Of a DNA stretch of 42,573 bases, positions 23,276-30,767 are shown piece after piece (the first letter of the stretch is position 1; each line of letters opens with the position of its first letter). The notes under the pieces were generated by a model. It made no database searches, was not told the DNA's origin, and saw nothing but the letters and a program-made list of their open reading frames with translations. The translations under genes and the position numbers were made by a program. This DNA comes from an uncultured Burkholderiales bacterium (lineage in GTDB: Bacteria > Pseudomonadota > Gammaproteobacteria > Burkholderiales > Burkholderiaceae_E): positions 1-42,573 of the forward strand of contig CADEEH010000030.1 in assembly GCA_902826305.1 (NCBI GenBank), written 5' to 3'.

Positions 23276-23908
23276 ATGATCAGAATAGCACTCGTCGATG
23301 ATCACGCCGTCGTGCGGGCCGGGTTGCGCCAGTTCCTGTCCGATCACGTCGACCTGCGCGTGGTCGCCGAGGCGAGCACCGGACGCGAGGCGCTGGACAT
23401 CGTGCGCAAGGAACTCGCCGACGTGATCCTGCTCGACATCTCGATGCCGGATCAGAGCGGCGTCGATGCGCTGGTGGCGATCAAGGCCCGCGCGCCGAAC
23501 CTGCCGGTGCTGATCCTCAGCGGCTTTCCGGAAGAGCACTACGCAACGACGCTGCTGCGACAGGGTGCCGCCGGTTATCTCAACAAGGACTGCGACCCGG
23601 ACGAGATCGTCAAGGCCATCCGCACCGTCGCGCTCGGCAGGCGTTACATCACTTCCGGCGTCGCCGAGCGGCTCGCGGCCGGCCTGACCTCGACCGGTGA
23701 CAAACCTACGCATGAGCAGCTGTCGGAACGCGAGTTCCAGGTCTTCCTTCGCCTGGCCAAGGGTGAAACGATCGGCCACATGGCACAGAGCATGTCGCTC
23801 AGCGTGAAGACGGTCTCGACCTACCGGACCCGCGTCATGGAGAAGATGGGGCTGGAGTCCAACAGCGACCTGACCTACTACGCGCTCAAGAACGGACTGA
23901 TCCAGTAG
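23276..23908 (+). CDS. LuxR/NarL-type response regulator
   Basis: A 210-residue protein. The receiver (1-120) has the acidic pair D8-D9, phospho-acceptor D54 ('ILLDISMPDQSG') and the conserved lysine in 'YLNKDCD'. The LuxR-type HTH (about 145-205) reads 'LSEREFQVFLRLAKGETIGHMAQSMSLSVKTVSTYRTRVMEKMGLESNSDLTYYAL'. This is the GacA/UvrY/NarL architecture, which binds inverted repeats with a roughly six-base spacer. It is divergent from its probable kinase. The GTAGG-N6-CCTAC elements found in this region have the geometry expected for such a protein, so it is the leading candidate to bind them; this is inference. Confidence 0.94.
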   Translation: MIRIALVDDHAVVRAGLRQFLSDHVDLRVVAEASTGREALDIVRKELADVILLDISMPDQSGVDALVAIKARAPNLPVLILSGFPEEHYATTLLRQGAAGYLNKDCDPDEIVKAIRTVALGRRYITSGVAERLAAGLTSTGDKPTHEQLSEREFQVFLRLAKGETIGHMAQSMSLSVKTVSTYRTRVMEKMGLESNSDLTYYALKNGLIQ

Positions 23909-23932
23909 CATCGCGCCGGCCGCGCCGTGCGC

Positions 23933-24343
23933 TCAGCGCGCCGGTGCCGCGAAGGTGACATCACCTTCTCCCTCGGCCAGTCGTGCGCAGAAGGTGATCA
24001 GTTCGTCGAGTTCGTTGGACTTGTCGTAGACGCGATCGGCTCCGATCGACAGGCAGCGTTCGCGCATGTCCGGCGTGGCATAGTTGGTGAGCACCACCCG
24101 CTTGCCACCGACGTTGGCCTGCGCGATCGAACGGAGCACGCCCAGACCCGATCCGGTCCTCAGGAAGATGTCGATGATCACCAGATCGATCTGATTCGCC
24201 GGGTCGAGCAGCCACTTGAGCGCCTCGACCTCGTCGGCCGCCGACCCGATGACCTTCACCGAGGCGAGTTCCTCGAGTGTGTCGACCAGGTTGTCGAGAA
24301 TGATCGGGCTGTCCTCGACGATGAAGGTTTTGACCGGCGTCAT
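23933..24343 (-). CDS. Receiver-only response regulator
   Basis: A 136-residue protein consisting of a single receiver domain: acidic pair E10-D11, phospho-acceptor D58 in 'LVIIDIFLRTGSG', switch threonine region 'VVLTNYATPD' and lysine in 'VYDKSNE'. A short C-terminal tail lacks an output domain, as in CheY/Spo0F-like proteins that relay phosphate or act by protein contact. It is convergent with the LuxR-type regulator and encoded 10 bases after the metallophosphoesterase on the same strand. It may receive phosphate from the nearby CHASE3 kinase, which is inference from proximity. Two GTAGGAC-type elements lie 110-150 bases upstream of its start, inside the 3' end of the preceding gene. Confidence 0.9.
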   Translation of the reverse strand: MTPVKTFIVEDSPIILDNLVDTLEELASVKVIGSAADEVEALKWLLDPANQIDLVIIDIFLRTGSGLGVLRSIAQANVGGKRVVLTNYATPDMRERCLSIGADRVYDKSNELDELITFCARLAEGEGDVTFAAPAR

Positions 24344-24353
24344 GAGGGTGGCG

Positions 24354-25304
24354 TCAGTAACGGCCTTGGCGGGCGGCGCGGTTCATGGAATCGTCCAACG
24401 TCCGGGTCCCGACGTCTACGACAGCAGTGTGCCGACTACCCCAGGCACGCGGCGTAGGACAAGCGGAAGGTGTCGGTGTAGGAACAGTCCTACGCCCCTT
24501 GTCATCGCCTCGGTCGGGGGCGATCACCAGCGAGTGCCGGCGGACGAAGGTTCCGTCATCGCCAAGATCCCAGCGTTCGAGCGACCAGCCTGTCGCCTCG
24601 TGATGCCGGACGATGTTCAGCGAGTGGCCGGCTTCCGGACGAATCCTGCGCGATATCGCGGTTCCCGCCTGCAGTATCCACATGCGCCGGCCCAGTCCCG
24701 GGCCGGCCTCGTGCAGGGCGATCGAATACGGCAGGTGGATATGACCCCCGAGCAGCAGGTCGGCGCCCGCCGAGGACCACTCGCGCAGCGCCGCGCCGGC
24801 GCCGTGCAGCACGTTGGTTCGATCGCGCTCCGTCGTGACCGCGAGCGGATGGTGGGTGACGACGATTCTCAGCGACCGGGGCGGAGACGCACGCAGCGCG
24901 TCGGCGACACGACGGATCTGCGAGCCCGACACTTCGCCGTCCTTGTGCCGCGACGCACGTGTCGTATTGACACCGGTCACCCATATCCCCGGTGCATCGT
25001 ATGTCGGCTCGAGGTCCGGGCCGAACACCCGATGCCAGCCGGCGAACGGGGCTTGCCAGCGCCGGTAGAGATTGAACAGTGGGATGTCGTGGTTGCCGGG
25101 GATCACCAGCCTTGTCGGCGCGGCCAGGCGATCGAGGAATTCACGGGCGCGATCGAACTGCCGGGGGCGGGCCCGCTGCGTGATGTCGCCGGAGGTGATC
25201 ACCAGCTGCGGCCGCTGTTCGTCGCACAGGCGGACCACGGCCTCCATCGCGTGCTCGCATTCAGTGCCGAAATGGAGGTCCGACAGGTGCAGCAACACCG
25301 TCAC
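24354..25304 (-). CDS. Metallophosphoesterase (calcineurin-like)
   Basis: A 316-residue protein with the full metal-ligand series of the family: 'HLSDLHFG', 'ITSGDIT', 'IPGNHD', 'VVTHHP' and 'GGHIHLPYS', giving a di-metal phosphohydrolase core over about residues 1-265. The GTG start at 25304 overlaps the stop of the upstream lipid kinase (GTGA), a coupling signal that fixes the start. The last ~50 residues after 'HSLVIAPD' are basic, Pro/Thr-rich and unlike a folded domain. They are encoded over DNA carrying the GTAGGAC palindromes, so they may be non-functional read-through. The substrate (nucleotide, phospholipid or protein) is not deducible; pairing with a lipid kinase hints at a lipid phosphate. 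Confidence 0.88.
   Translation of the reverse strand: MTVLLHLSDLHFGTECEHAMEAVVRLCDEQRPQLVITSGDITQRARPRQFDRAREFLDRLAAPTRLVIPGNHDIPLFNLYRRWQAPFAGWHRVFGPDLEPTYDAPGIWVTGVNTTRASRHKDGEVSGSQIRRVADALRASPPRSLRIVVTHHPLAVTTERDRTNVLHGAGAALREWSSAGADLLLGGHIHLPYSIALHEAGPGLGRRMWILQAGTAISRRIRPEAGHSLNIVRHHEATGWSLERWDLGDDGTFVRRHSLVIAPDRGDDKGRRTVPTPTPSACPTPRAWGSRHTAVVDVGTRTLDDSMNRAARQGRY
24453..24463 (+). promoter_or_regulatory. CGTAGGACAAG element, copy 7
   Basis: CGTAGGACAAG, 110 bases upstream of the receiver-only gene and inside the 3' end of the metallophosphoesterase frame. It repeats the decamer of copies 1 and 4. Confidence 0.48.
24477..24494. promoter_or_regulatory. GTAGGA-N4-TCCTAC palindrome, copy 8
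   Basis: TGTAGGAACAGTCCTACG is the most symmetric copy, with six-base arms GTAGGA/TCCTAC around ACAG. It lies 14 bases beyond copy 7 and about 135 bases upstream of the receiver-only gene. Confidence 0.58.
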
Positions 25305-26284
25305 GTCGCGACCGGCCTGATCAGCCGCAACGGACGTTCGGCCACCGAGAATCGCAGCGGCGGTTCGATCCAGCCGATTTCGCCGTCGGCGGCCACTTTC
25401 ATCCGACGATGTCGCTGGCCCGACGCGGCACGGACGCTCATCTCCCGGAACACCGTGCTGATCACCTGGTCGGACGAACCGAGCTGACCGAACGATCCGC
25501 GCACCACGAGCCAGAAGAGCTGCGCGGAGCGCACCGGACGGACGCGGATGGCCGCCAGCAGCCCATCGTCCAGCCGACCGGCCTCCTCGAAGCCGAACTG
25601 CTCGAGCTGCAACTTGTTGTTGCCGATGAAAAGCGTCGGCGTGCGCACCTCGATCCGGCCACCCGGTTCGTCGATCGTCAGCCGCACGTGGCGATGTTCG
25701 CGCAGGATCGTGCGCAGGCCGGCGAACAGCGCCACCCAGCGCGTCCTGCCGTAACGGGACTTGTAGATCTCGCGCTCCTCGAGCACCTCCGGATACAGAC
25801 CGACGCTCGCGTTGACCAGGAACAGCCGGCCGTTGACCATGCCCACCCGCGCCGGCTCCACGTGTCCCTGCAGCCACGATTGCACCGCGAGCTCGGGTTC
25901 ACCCGGCAGCTCGTGGGCACGCGCGAAATAATTGAACGTGCCGTGCGGCAGCACTCCGAAGCGGACGTCTCGTTCCCACGCAGCCTGGGCGACGGCACCG
26001 AGGGTACCGTCACCGCCGACGGCGGCGACGATCCCATCCTGCGCCTGCGCCTTCGCCGCCGCCTCGCGAGCCAGCCGGGCGATTGCCGATCCGTCTTCCG
26101 CCTCGAAGAACTCGAACGTGCGCCCCCCGTCGCGCAACGCGGCATCGAGTCGCTCGCGAGTCTGTGCCAGATCCTCGTTGCCGGAGACGCTGTTCATCAC
26201 GACACACACCGGCCCGCCTGCCGGACGCGTGTCATGGCCGCGGCCGGCCTGGAGCAGGGGCGTATCGAGGGTGGACATCATCAT
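25301..26284 (-). CDS. Diacylglycerol/sphingosine kinase-like lipid kinase
   Basis: A 327-residue protein of the DAGK catalytic family. 'VAAVGGDGTLGAVAQAAW' is the GGDGT nucleotide-binding loop, 'GVLPHGTFNYFARAHELP' corresponds to the GTxNDFAR substrate-side loop, and a C-terminal beta-sandwich ends with 'ADGE'. Such kinases phosphorylate diacylglycerol or related lipids (DgkB/YegS class). Three consecutive ATGs begin the frame; the outermost (26284) is given, though the ribosome site is weak for all of them. The longer open frame upstream is antisense to the alpha/beta hydrolase. Its stop overlaps the metallophosphoesterase start, so the two are co-translated and may act on the same lipid pool. 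Confidence 0.9.
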   Translation of the reverse strand: MMMSTLDTPLLQAGRGHDTRPAGGPVCVVMNSVSGNEDLAQTRERLDAALRDGGRTFEFFEAEDGSAIARLAREAAAKAQAQDGIVAAVGGDGTLGAVAQAAWERDVRFGVLPHGTFNYFARAHELPGEPELAVQSWLQGHVEPARVGMVNGRLFLVNASVGLYPEVLEEREIYKSRYGRTRWVALFAGLRTILREHRHVRLTIDEPGGRIEVRTPTLFIGNNKLQLEQFGFEEAGRLDDGLLAAIRVRPVRSAQLFWLVVRGSFGQLGSSDQVISTVFREMSVRAASGQRHRRMKVAADGEIGWIEPPLRFSVAERPLRLIRPVAT

Positions 26285-26468
26285 GAAACTACGGCGTACC
26301 GGTCGCGGCGGCCGTCGGCGGACGACCCGCGGGGTTGTCGGACGATCACTCGCGCCTGCGCGGCACTTAGCGCCCGACGTGGCGACACGGCCCCGTCCGA
26401 CAAGTGCACCCCCGCGACCGCGCGCACACTGTCGAGGAACATTTCGCGCGCTCCGCTTCGCGACCAAG

Positions 26469-27506
26469 ATGACTTCACGACACCCCGACCCGAATCCGGA
26501 GGGGTCCAGCGGAATCCGCGCGTCAGGGACGCCGGCCCTCGACCACCCCGATCCGCCCGACCACTGGACGCTGCCTCCGGCGCTGGATGCGGGCCGGCGT
26601 CGCCTGTCACTCGGCGGACCGTACGCGGCGTTGTACGAGTCGCGTCCTCCGGGCTTGTCCCGGTTCGATTCGAATGCCCATCCGCTGCTGCTGATCCACG
26701 GCGTGCACCTGACGGCATCGGCGGCCGACGCCGCGCCGCTGTTCGTCCGTTGTGCGGCGAATCGACCGGTGCTGGCCGTCGAGCTGCCCGGATTCGCATC
26801 GTCGAGCCGTGGACACGTGCCGTGCACGCCCGAGCTGATGGCGGCCGCGATCCTGCGCGCGGTGGAACACGTCCGGATGCAGGGTCTGCGCAGCCCGGTC
26901 GACGTGGTCGCGATGACGTTGTCGTGTGAGTTCGCCGCGCGCGCCGCGATGGCACGCCCGCACTGGTTCCGCAGCATCGCGATGATCAGCCCGACGGGGC
27001 TCGAGGGCGGTCGCGTCGAACCGTACGACGCCGAAGCCACGGCCGGGTTGCCGCTGATGCGCGGTCTGCTCGAACGCCTGCCGTTCGTCGACCCGCTGTT
27101 CCGGCTGTTCATCCATCCGTCAACGGTCCGTTCGCTGCTGCGTCGGCTGTCCGGGCTCGATCGTTTCGACCGGGCGTTCGTCGAATACGGCGTGGCTGCG
27201 GCACGTCGGGCGGGAGCATGCCATGCGTCGCTGTCCGCGTTCACCGGCGCGCTGCGCACACCGGGTGTCGTCGAGTTGTATGCACGCCTGCCGCAGCCGG
27301 TGTGGATCGCTCACGGCGTGCGTGGCCTGTCCGCCGACTACGAGGGGCTGGCCCGGATCGGTCCGCCGTCACACTGGACCGTCGACGTCTTCGGTACCGG
27401 CGCATGGCCGCACTTCGAGGCACCCGAACTGGTGTTCAGCCGTTACGAAGCCTTCATCGCGAGCCTGGGCGCCGGCCTGCGTGCATCGATCCGGCCGGAA
27501 CCCTGA
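26469..27506 (+). CDS. Alpha/beta hydrolase fold protein with atypical nucleophile elbow
   Basis: A 345-residue protein with an alpha/beta hydrolase fold: 'PLLLIHGVHLTASAAD' (oxyanion strand-loop), 'PVLAVELPGFASSSRG', strand 'VDVVAMTLSCEFAARAA' and late 'VFGTGAWPHFEAPE', where His is the probable catalytic base. At the nucleophile elbow the usual G-x-S-x-G reads T-L-S-C-E, keeping a serine but replacing both glycines, so activity is uncertain. The ATG at 26469 is the first after the divergent lipid-kinase promoter region; the frame is open further upstream but overlaps the kinase. A Pro-rich N-terminus of about 45 residues precedes the fold. It could act on lipids made by the neighbouring kinase; this is speculative. 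Confidence 0.82.
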   Translation: MTSRHPDPNPEGSSGIRASGTPALDHPDPPDHWTLPPALDAGRRRLSLGGPYAALYESRPPGLSRFDSNAHPLLLIHGVHLTASAADAAPLFVRCAANRPVLAVELPGFASSSRGHVPCTPELMAAAILRAVEHVRMQGLRSPVDVVAMTLSCEFAARAAMARPHWFRSIAMISPTGLEGGRVEPYDAEATAGLPLMRGLLERLPFVDPLFRLFIHPSTVRSLLRRLSGLDRFDRAFVEYGVAAARRAGACHASLSAFTGALRTPGVVELYARLPQPVWIAHGVRGLSADYEGLARIGPPSHWTVDVFGTGAWPHFEAPELVFSRYEAFIASLGAGLRASIRPEP

Positions 27507-27528
27507 TCCGCGCGCGGCGCGTGGTACA

Positions 27529-27542
27529 GCGCCCGCGGGCGC
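27529..27542. repeat. GCGCCCGCGGGCGC palindrome, copy 1
   Basis: A 14-base perfect palindrome between two convergent genes, identical to the one at 34138-34151. It may act as a hairpin at the transcript ends; no U-run follows. Confidence 0.45.
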
Positions 27543-27545
27543 CTT

Positions 27546-27827
27546 TCAACGCTTGCCGCCGCCCTTGACCATCGTCCGCCGCCGCTGGGCGTCCAGCCCC
27601 GGGGTCGAGCGCAGGTCGGTATCGACCTGGCCGTTCTCCAGGTCGCGTTGCGCCTGCCGCATCACCTCACGAGGTTCACCATTCGCGTCGTCGGTGGACT
27701 CGTCGCGTTCGTGCGGCAGCTTGTGCCGGTCCCGTTCCTGCGGCGTCTCGTCCGCCGGCGGCGGCTTGTCGCTCTGCGGCTGCGGTTCGAGTCCACGCCG
27801 GATCGACGGCTTCTTCACTGCAGGCAT
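27546..27827 (-). CDS. Small hydrophilic hypothetical protein
   Basis: A 93-residue protein rich in Arg, Asp, Glu, Pro and Gln ('QPQSDKPPPADETPQERDRHKLPHERDESTDD'), with no hydrophobic segment, cysteine or recognisable domain. It is probably disordered and cytoplasmic. Codon third-position G/C and length fit a real gene, and similar short proteins are common in stress-gene regions, but I do not recognise a named family. The ribosome site is weak (GCGAG near the ATG). It is convergent with the alpha/beta hydrolase and follows the GAF gene at a distance of 98 bases on the same strand, so the two could be co-transcribed. Confidence 0.6.
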   Translation of the reverse strand: MPAVKKPSIRRGLEPQPQSDKPPPADETPQERDRHKLPHERDESTDDANGEPREVMRQAQRDLENGQVDTDLRSTPGLDAQRRRTMVKGGGKR

Positions 27828-27925
27828 GGCTTGTCTCGCGCTCGAATCGCTGGGGAACGATCAATGTGACGCGGTGACAGGCCCGGAGCAATCGGCGGGC
27901 AACGCCTCGGGCGGTGAGACTTCGC

Positions 27926-28411
27926 CTACACGTTCGGCGGTGGCGGCACGACACCAGGCCAGGCGAGCCTGCTGCACACCTGCAGGATCAGCGGCAGGTC
28001 GATCTGCTCGGCATCACGAGGACCTTCGTCGTAGTGGCACAACGAGCCGATCAGTTCACCTTCGGGCGTCAGGATCGGCACCCCGCAGTAGGCTCGCAGC
28101 TGGCGCCGTTTCGGGTGATCGATCACGCGTGGATCGTCCAGCGCGTCGGCGACCGTGAACACCCCGCGTGAATCACGGACGTAGCAACAGTAGGTGGCTC
28201 CGATCGGCGATGACGGTATCTCCGTCTGATCGGGATTGAGTCGGTCGTAGTGCACGACCGCATAGGCCTGGTCGTCCCGGAAGCGGAAGATGCCGATGAA
28301 TCGGTAGTCGGTCAGCTCGAGAAGATGACGAAGCGCTTCGCGAAGTCCCGAACTCTGCAGGCGGGAGACGAAGGCGTCGAAGGCGACGGCGGTCGGAACA
28401 ACAGGAGGCAT
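27926..28411 (-). CDS. GAF-domain protein
   Basis: A 161-residue protein comprising essentially one GAF domain: 'ALRHLLELTDYRFIGIFRFRDDQAYAVVHYD', 'CCYVRDSRGVFTVADALDDPRVIDHPKRRQLRAYCGVPILTPEGELIGSLCHYDEGPR'. Two adjacent cysteines in 'ATYCCYV' and a third in 'RAYCGVP' could bind a metal, haem or redox signal, but the ligand is unknown. No output domain is fused, so it should signal by protein contact or be a small-molecule-binding enzyme relative. The ATG at 28411 is preceded by AAGG at a long spacing. It is divergent from the carbonic anhydrase gene and 98 bases upstream of the hydrophilic small protein. Confidence 0.85.
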   Translation of the reverse strand: MPPVVPTAVAFDAFVSRLQSSGLREALRHLLELTDYRFIGIFRFRDDQAYAVVHYDRLNPDQTEIPSSPIGATYCCYVRDSRGVFTVADALDDPRVIDHPKRRQLRAYCGVPILTPEGELIGSLCHYDEGPRDAEQIDLPLILQVCSRLAWPGVVPPPPNV

Positions 28412-28604
28412 GGGTCACGCGCCTTTCGAACGCGAGGCCGATGTTGCAGGCTCGGTGGGGGATTCCGCCGATTTTCCGAGTGATGCGCGGAAACTGTCAA
28501 GTCACCGCCACGGGGCCCGGGTGGCCCGGCGCCATCGCGGCGCCCTCGTCGTCGGCTGCCTTGTCGTTCCTTGTTAGACTGCGACAACGTCCCGAAGGAA
28601 CAAG

Positions 28605-29228
28605 ATGATCGACGCACGCGAGGCACTGGATCGGCTGAAGTCGGGCAATCGCCGCTTCGTCGCCGAACTGCACAACCGGGACGGCTCGGCGGGACGCGAG
28701 CGGCGTCGCGAAGTGGCCGCCGCGCAGGAACCGATGGCGATCATCCTCGGCTGCTCGGATTCCCGCGTGCCGGCCGAGATCGTCTTCGACCAGGGACTGG
28801 GCGACCTGTTCGTCATCCGGGTCGCCGGCAACATCGTCGCGCCCTCGCAGATCGGCAGTGTCGAATTCGCCGCCGAGCGATTCTGCACCCGGCTGGTGGT
28901 CGTGCTCGGCCATTCCCGATGCGGCGCGGTGATCGCGACGATCGAGCAGTTGCGTCGTCCCTGGACCGAACAGTCGCGCAACCTGCGCTCGATCGTCGAC
29001 CGGATCAGGCCGTCCGTCGAGTCGCTGATGGCGACCGACACCGGGCAGGATACGGACGCGATGGTGCATCACGCGGTGCGGGCGAACATCCGGGTCGCCG
29101 CGAACCAGTTGCGCCACGGCTCGGAGATCCTCGAGCACCTGATCCAGCACGAGGGCCTGGTCGTCGTCGGCGCCGAGTACTCGCTGGAGACCGGCATCGT
29201 CGACTTCTTCGACGGCGTGCCGACCTGA
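28605..29228 (+). CDS. Beta-class carbonic anhydrase
   Basis: A 207-residue protein with all beta-carbonic-anhydrase zinc and catalytic residues: C50 and the D52/R54 dyad in 'GCSDSRVPAE', and H103 and C106 in 'GHSRCGAV'. 'FVIRVAGNIV' is the other family signature. It interconverts CO2 and bicarbonate in the cytoplasm. An AAGGAAC ribosome site lies just before the ATG at 28605, and TGTTAGACT about 25 bases upstream resembles an extended -10 sequence, although no -35 was found. It stands as a single gene with a hairpin after its stop; there is no adjacent transporter. The family call is very secure. Confidence 0.95.
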   Translation: MIDAREALDRLKSGNRRFVAELHNRDGSAGRERRREVAAAQEPMAIILGCSDSRVPAEIVFDQGLGDLFVIRVAGNIVAPSQIGSVEFAAERFCTRLVVVLGHSRCGAVIATIEQLRRPWTEQSRNLRSIVDRIRPSVESLMATDTGQDTDAMVHHAVRANIRVAANQLRHGSEILEHLIQHEGLVVVGAEYSLETGIVDFFDGVPT

Positions 29229-29230
29229 CC

Positions 29231-29257
29231 GGTCGGCCACACCGACAGCGGCCGACC
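29231..29257. terminator. Hairpin between convergent carbonic anhydrase and fluoride channel genes
   Basis: GGTCGGCC and GGCCGACC form an eight-base-pair stem with an 11-base loop directly after the carbonic anhydrase stop and 12 bases before the convergent stop. No U-run. Confidence 0.55.
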
Positions 29258-29268
29258 CGGAACGGGAA

Positions 29269-29658
29269 CTAGCGCCCGATCCCGGCCGACAAGCCCTGCC
29301 AGGTGGCGATGCCCAGCAGCGTCATCAGCACCGAGCCGACGACGTGCACGACGATCACGGTCATCGCAGTCGCGAGCCGCCCCTGCTGCAGCATCGCGAC
29401 CACCTCGATCGAGAAGGTGGAGAACGTCGTCAGCCCGCCGCAGAACCCGGTGATGATCAGCAATCTCCAGCCGTCGGGCACCGAGTTCGACGTCGCGAAG
29501 AACGCGACCGCCAGCCCGATCACGTAACCGCCGATCAGGTTGGCGACCAGGGTGCCCGGCGGCAGCGCCTCGTTGAGCGGATTCAGTCGCACGGCCAGGA
29601 ACCAGCGCAGCAGTGCACCCACCGAGGCGCCGACGGAGATGGCGATGACCGAGTTCAA
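29269..29658 (-). CDS. crcB: Fluoride ion channel FluC/CrcB
   Basis: A 129-residue inner-membrane protein with four hydrophobic segments and the family motifs '[11 protein letters not shown]', '[14 protein letters not shown]' (pore asparagine) and '[13 protein letters not shown]'. It exports fluoride as a dual-topology dimer. The only possible start near the conserved N-terminus is TTG at 29658, because an in-frame TGA lies four codons upstream and no ATG or GTG follows before the first helix; no clear ribosome site is seen. I looked for and did not find a fluoride riboswitch in the 134 bases before it. It is convergent with carbonic anhydrase and divergent from PuuE. Confidence 0.93.
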   Translation of the reverse strand: MNSVIAISVGASVGALLRWFLAVRLNPLNEALPPGTLVANLIGGYVIGLAVAFFATSNSVPDGWRLLIITGFCGGLTTFSTFSIEVVAMLQQGRLATAMTVIVVHVVGSVLMTLLGIATWQGLSAGIGR

Positions 29659-29792
29659 TGCGCGGCGTCAGGACGGATGTGGAGGCCGGCGCTGGCGCCG
29701 GGGACGGCCGTCATGTTGCCTGAATCGCGGCCGGCGCGACACCACCAGTGCGCGCAGGCGCCGGCGGGCGCCGGTGGTTTAGCATTCGGCGG

Positions 29793-30746
29793 ATGACCGC
29801 ATCCGATCGACGTTATCCTCGCGACCTCGCCGGCCACGGGCGCCATCCGCCCGATCCCCGATGGCCCGGTCGCGCCCGCATCGCGGTGCAGTTCGTGCTC
29901 AACTTCGAGGAGGGTGGCGAGAACAGCGTGCTGCACGGCGATGCCGGCAGCGAGCAGTTCCTGACCGAACTGTTCGCGCCGACCGCGTTTCCGAGCCGCC
30001 ACCTGTCGGTGGAGAGCATCTACGAGTACGGCTCGCGTGTCGGCGTCTGGCGGCTGCTGCGCGAGTTCGAGCGGCGCGGACTTCCGCTCACGGTGTTCGG
30101 TGTCGCGATGGCGCTCGAACGCTGTCCGGAGGTCACCGCCGCGTTCGTCGAGCTCGGCCACGAGATCGCGAGCCACGGCTGGCGCTGGATCCACTACCAG
30201 GGCATCGACGAGGCCACCGAGCGCGAGCACATGCGCCGCTCGGTCGAGATCATCGAACGGATGACCGGCCATCGGCCCGCGGGCTGGTACACCGGCCGCG
30301 ACAGCCCGGCGACGCGGCGGCTTGTCGCCGATTTCGGCGGCTTCGACTACGACAGCGACTACTACGGCGACGACCTGCCGTTCTGGCTGCAGGTGCGTCG
30401 CACCGACGGCGAACTCGCGCCGCACCTGGTGGTGCCGTACACACTCGATGCCAACGACATGCGCTTCGCACTGCCGCAGGGTTTCTCGCACGGCGAGGAG
30501 TTCTTCGCCTACCTGCGCGACGCATTCGACGTGATGTATGCCGAGGGCGACGAACGGCCGGCGATGATGAGTGTCGGCATCCACTGCCGGCTGCTCGGGC
30601 GGCCCGGCCGCATGCGCGCGCTGCAGCGTTTCCTCGACCACGTGCAACGCCATGACCGGGTCTGGGTCACGCGCCGGATCGACATCGCGCGGCACTGGCG
30701 GCGCGAACATCCGTTCGATCCGGCCAACGCGTTCGTCTGGGACTAG
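29793..30746 (+). CDS. puuE: Allantoinase PuuE (polysaccharide-deacetylase fold)
   Basis: A 317-residue protein matching PuuE along its length: 'YPRDLAGHGRHPPDPRWPGRARIAVQFVLNFEEGGENSVLHGD', 'FPSRHLSVESIYEYGSRVGVWR', 'GHEIASHGWRWIHY', 'GWYTGRDSP' and 'DSDYYGDDLPFW'. PuuE is a metal-independent allantoinase with a polysaccharide-deacetylase fold that opens the allantoin ring in purine/ureide catabolism. The ATG at 29793 is chosen because the conserved N-terminus begins five residues later; an upstream in-frame start adds unrelated residues. No other purine-catabolism gene is next to it here, so its pathway partners must be elsewhere. It is convergent with the ABC exporter, with which it shares a stop-codon hairpin. 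Confidence 0.93.
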   Translation: MTASDRRYPRDLAGHGRHPPDPRWPGRARIAVQFVLNFEEGGENSVLHGDAGSEQFLTELFAPTAFPSRHLSVESIYEYGSRVGVWRLLREFERRGLPLTVFGVAMALERCPEVTAAFVELGHEIASHGWRWIHYQGIDEATEREHMRRSVEIIERMTGHRPAGWYTGRDSPATRRLVADFGGFDYDSDYYGDDLPFWLQVRRTDGELAPHLVVPYTLDANDMRFALPQGFSHGEEFFAYLRDAFDVMYAEGDERPAMMSVGIHCRLLGRPGRMRALQRFLDHVQRHDRVWVTRRIDIARHWRREHPFDPANAFVWD

Positions 30747-30767
30747 GGCCTGTCAACGGGCCCTAGT
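30742..30767. terminator. Inverted repeat containing both convergent stop codons
   Basis: ACTAGGGCC (30742-30750) and GGCCCTAGT (30759-30767) form a perfect nine-base-pair stem around an eight-base loop. Each arm includes the TAG stop of one gene (PuuE on plus, ABC ATPase on minus). Confidence 0.6.

Noticed and set aside
29659..29792. Fluoride riboswitch upstream of crcB
   Set aside because: None of the conserved riboswitch core sequence was found in the region; only GC-rich palindromes are present.
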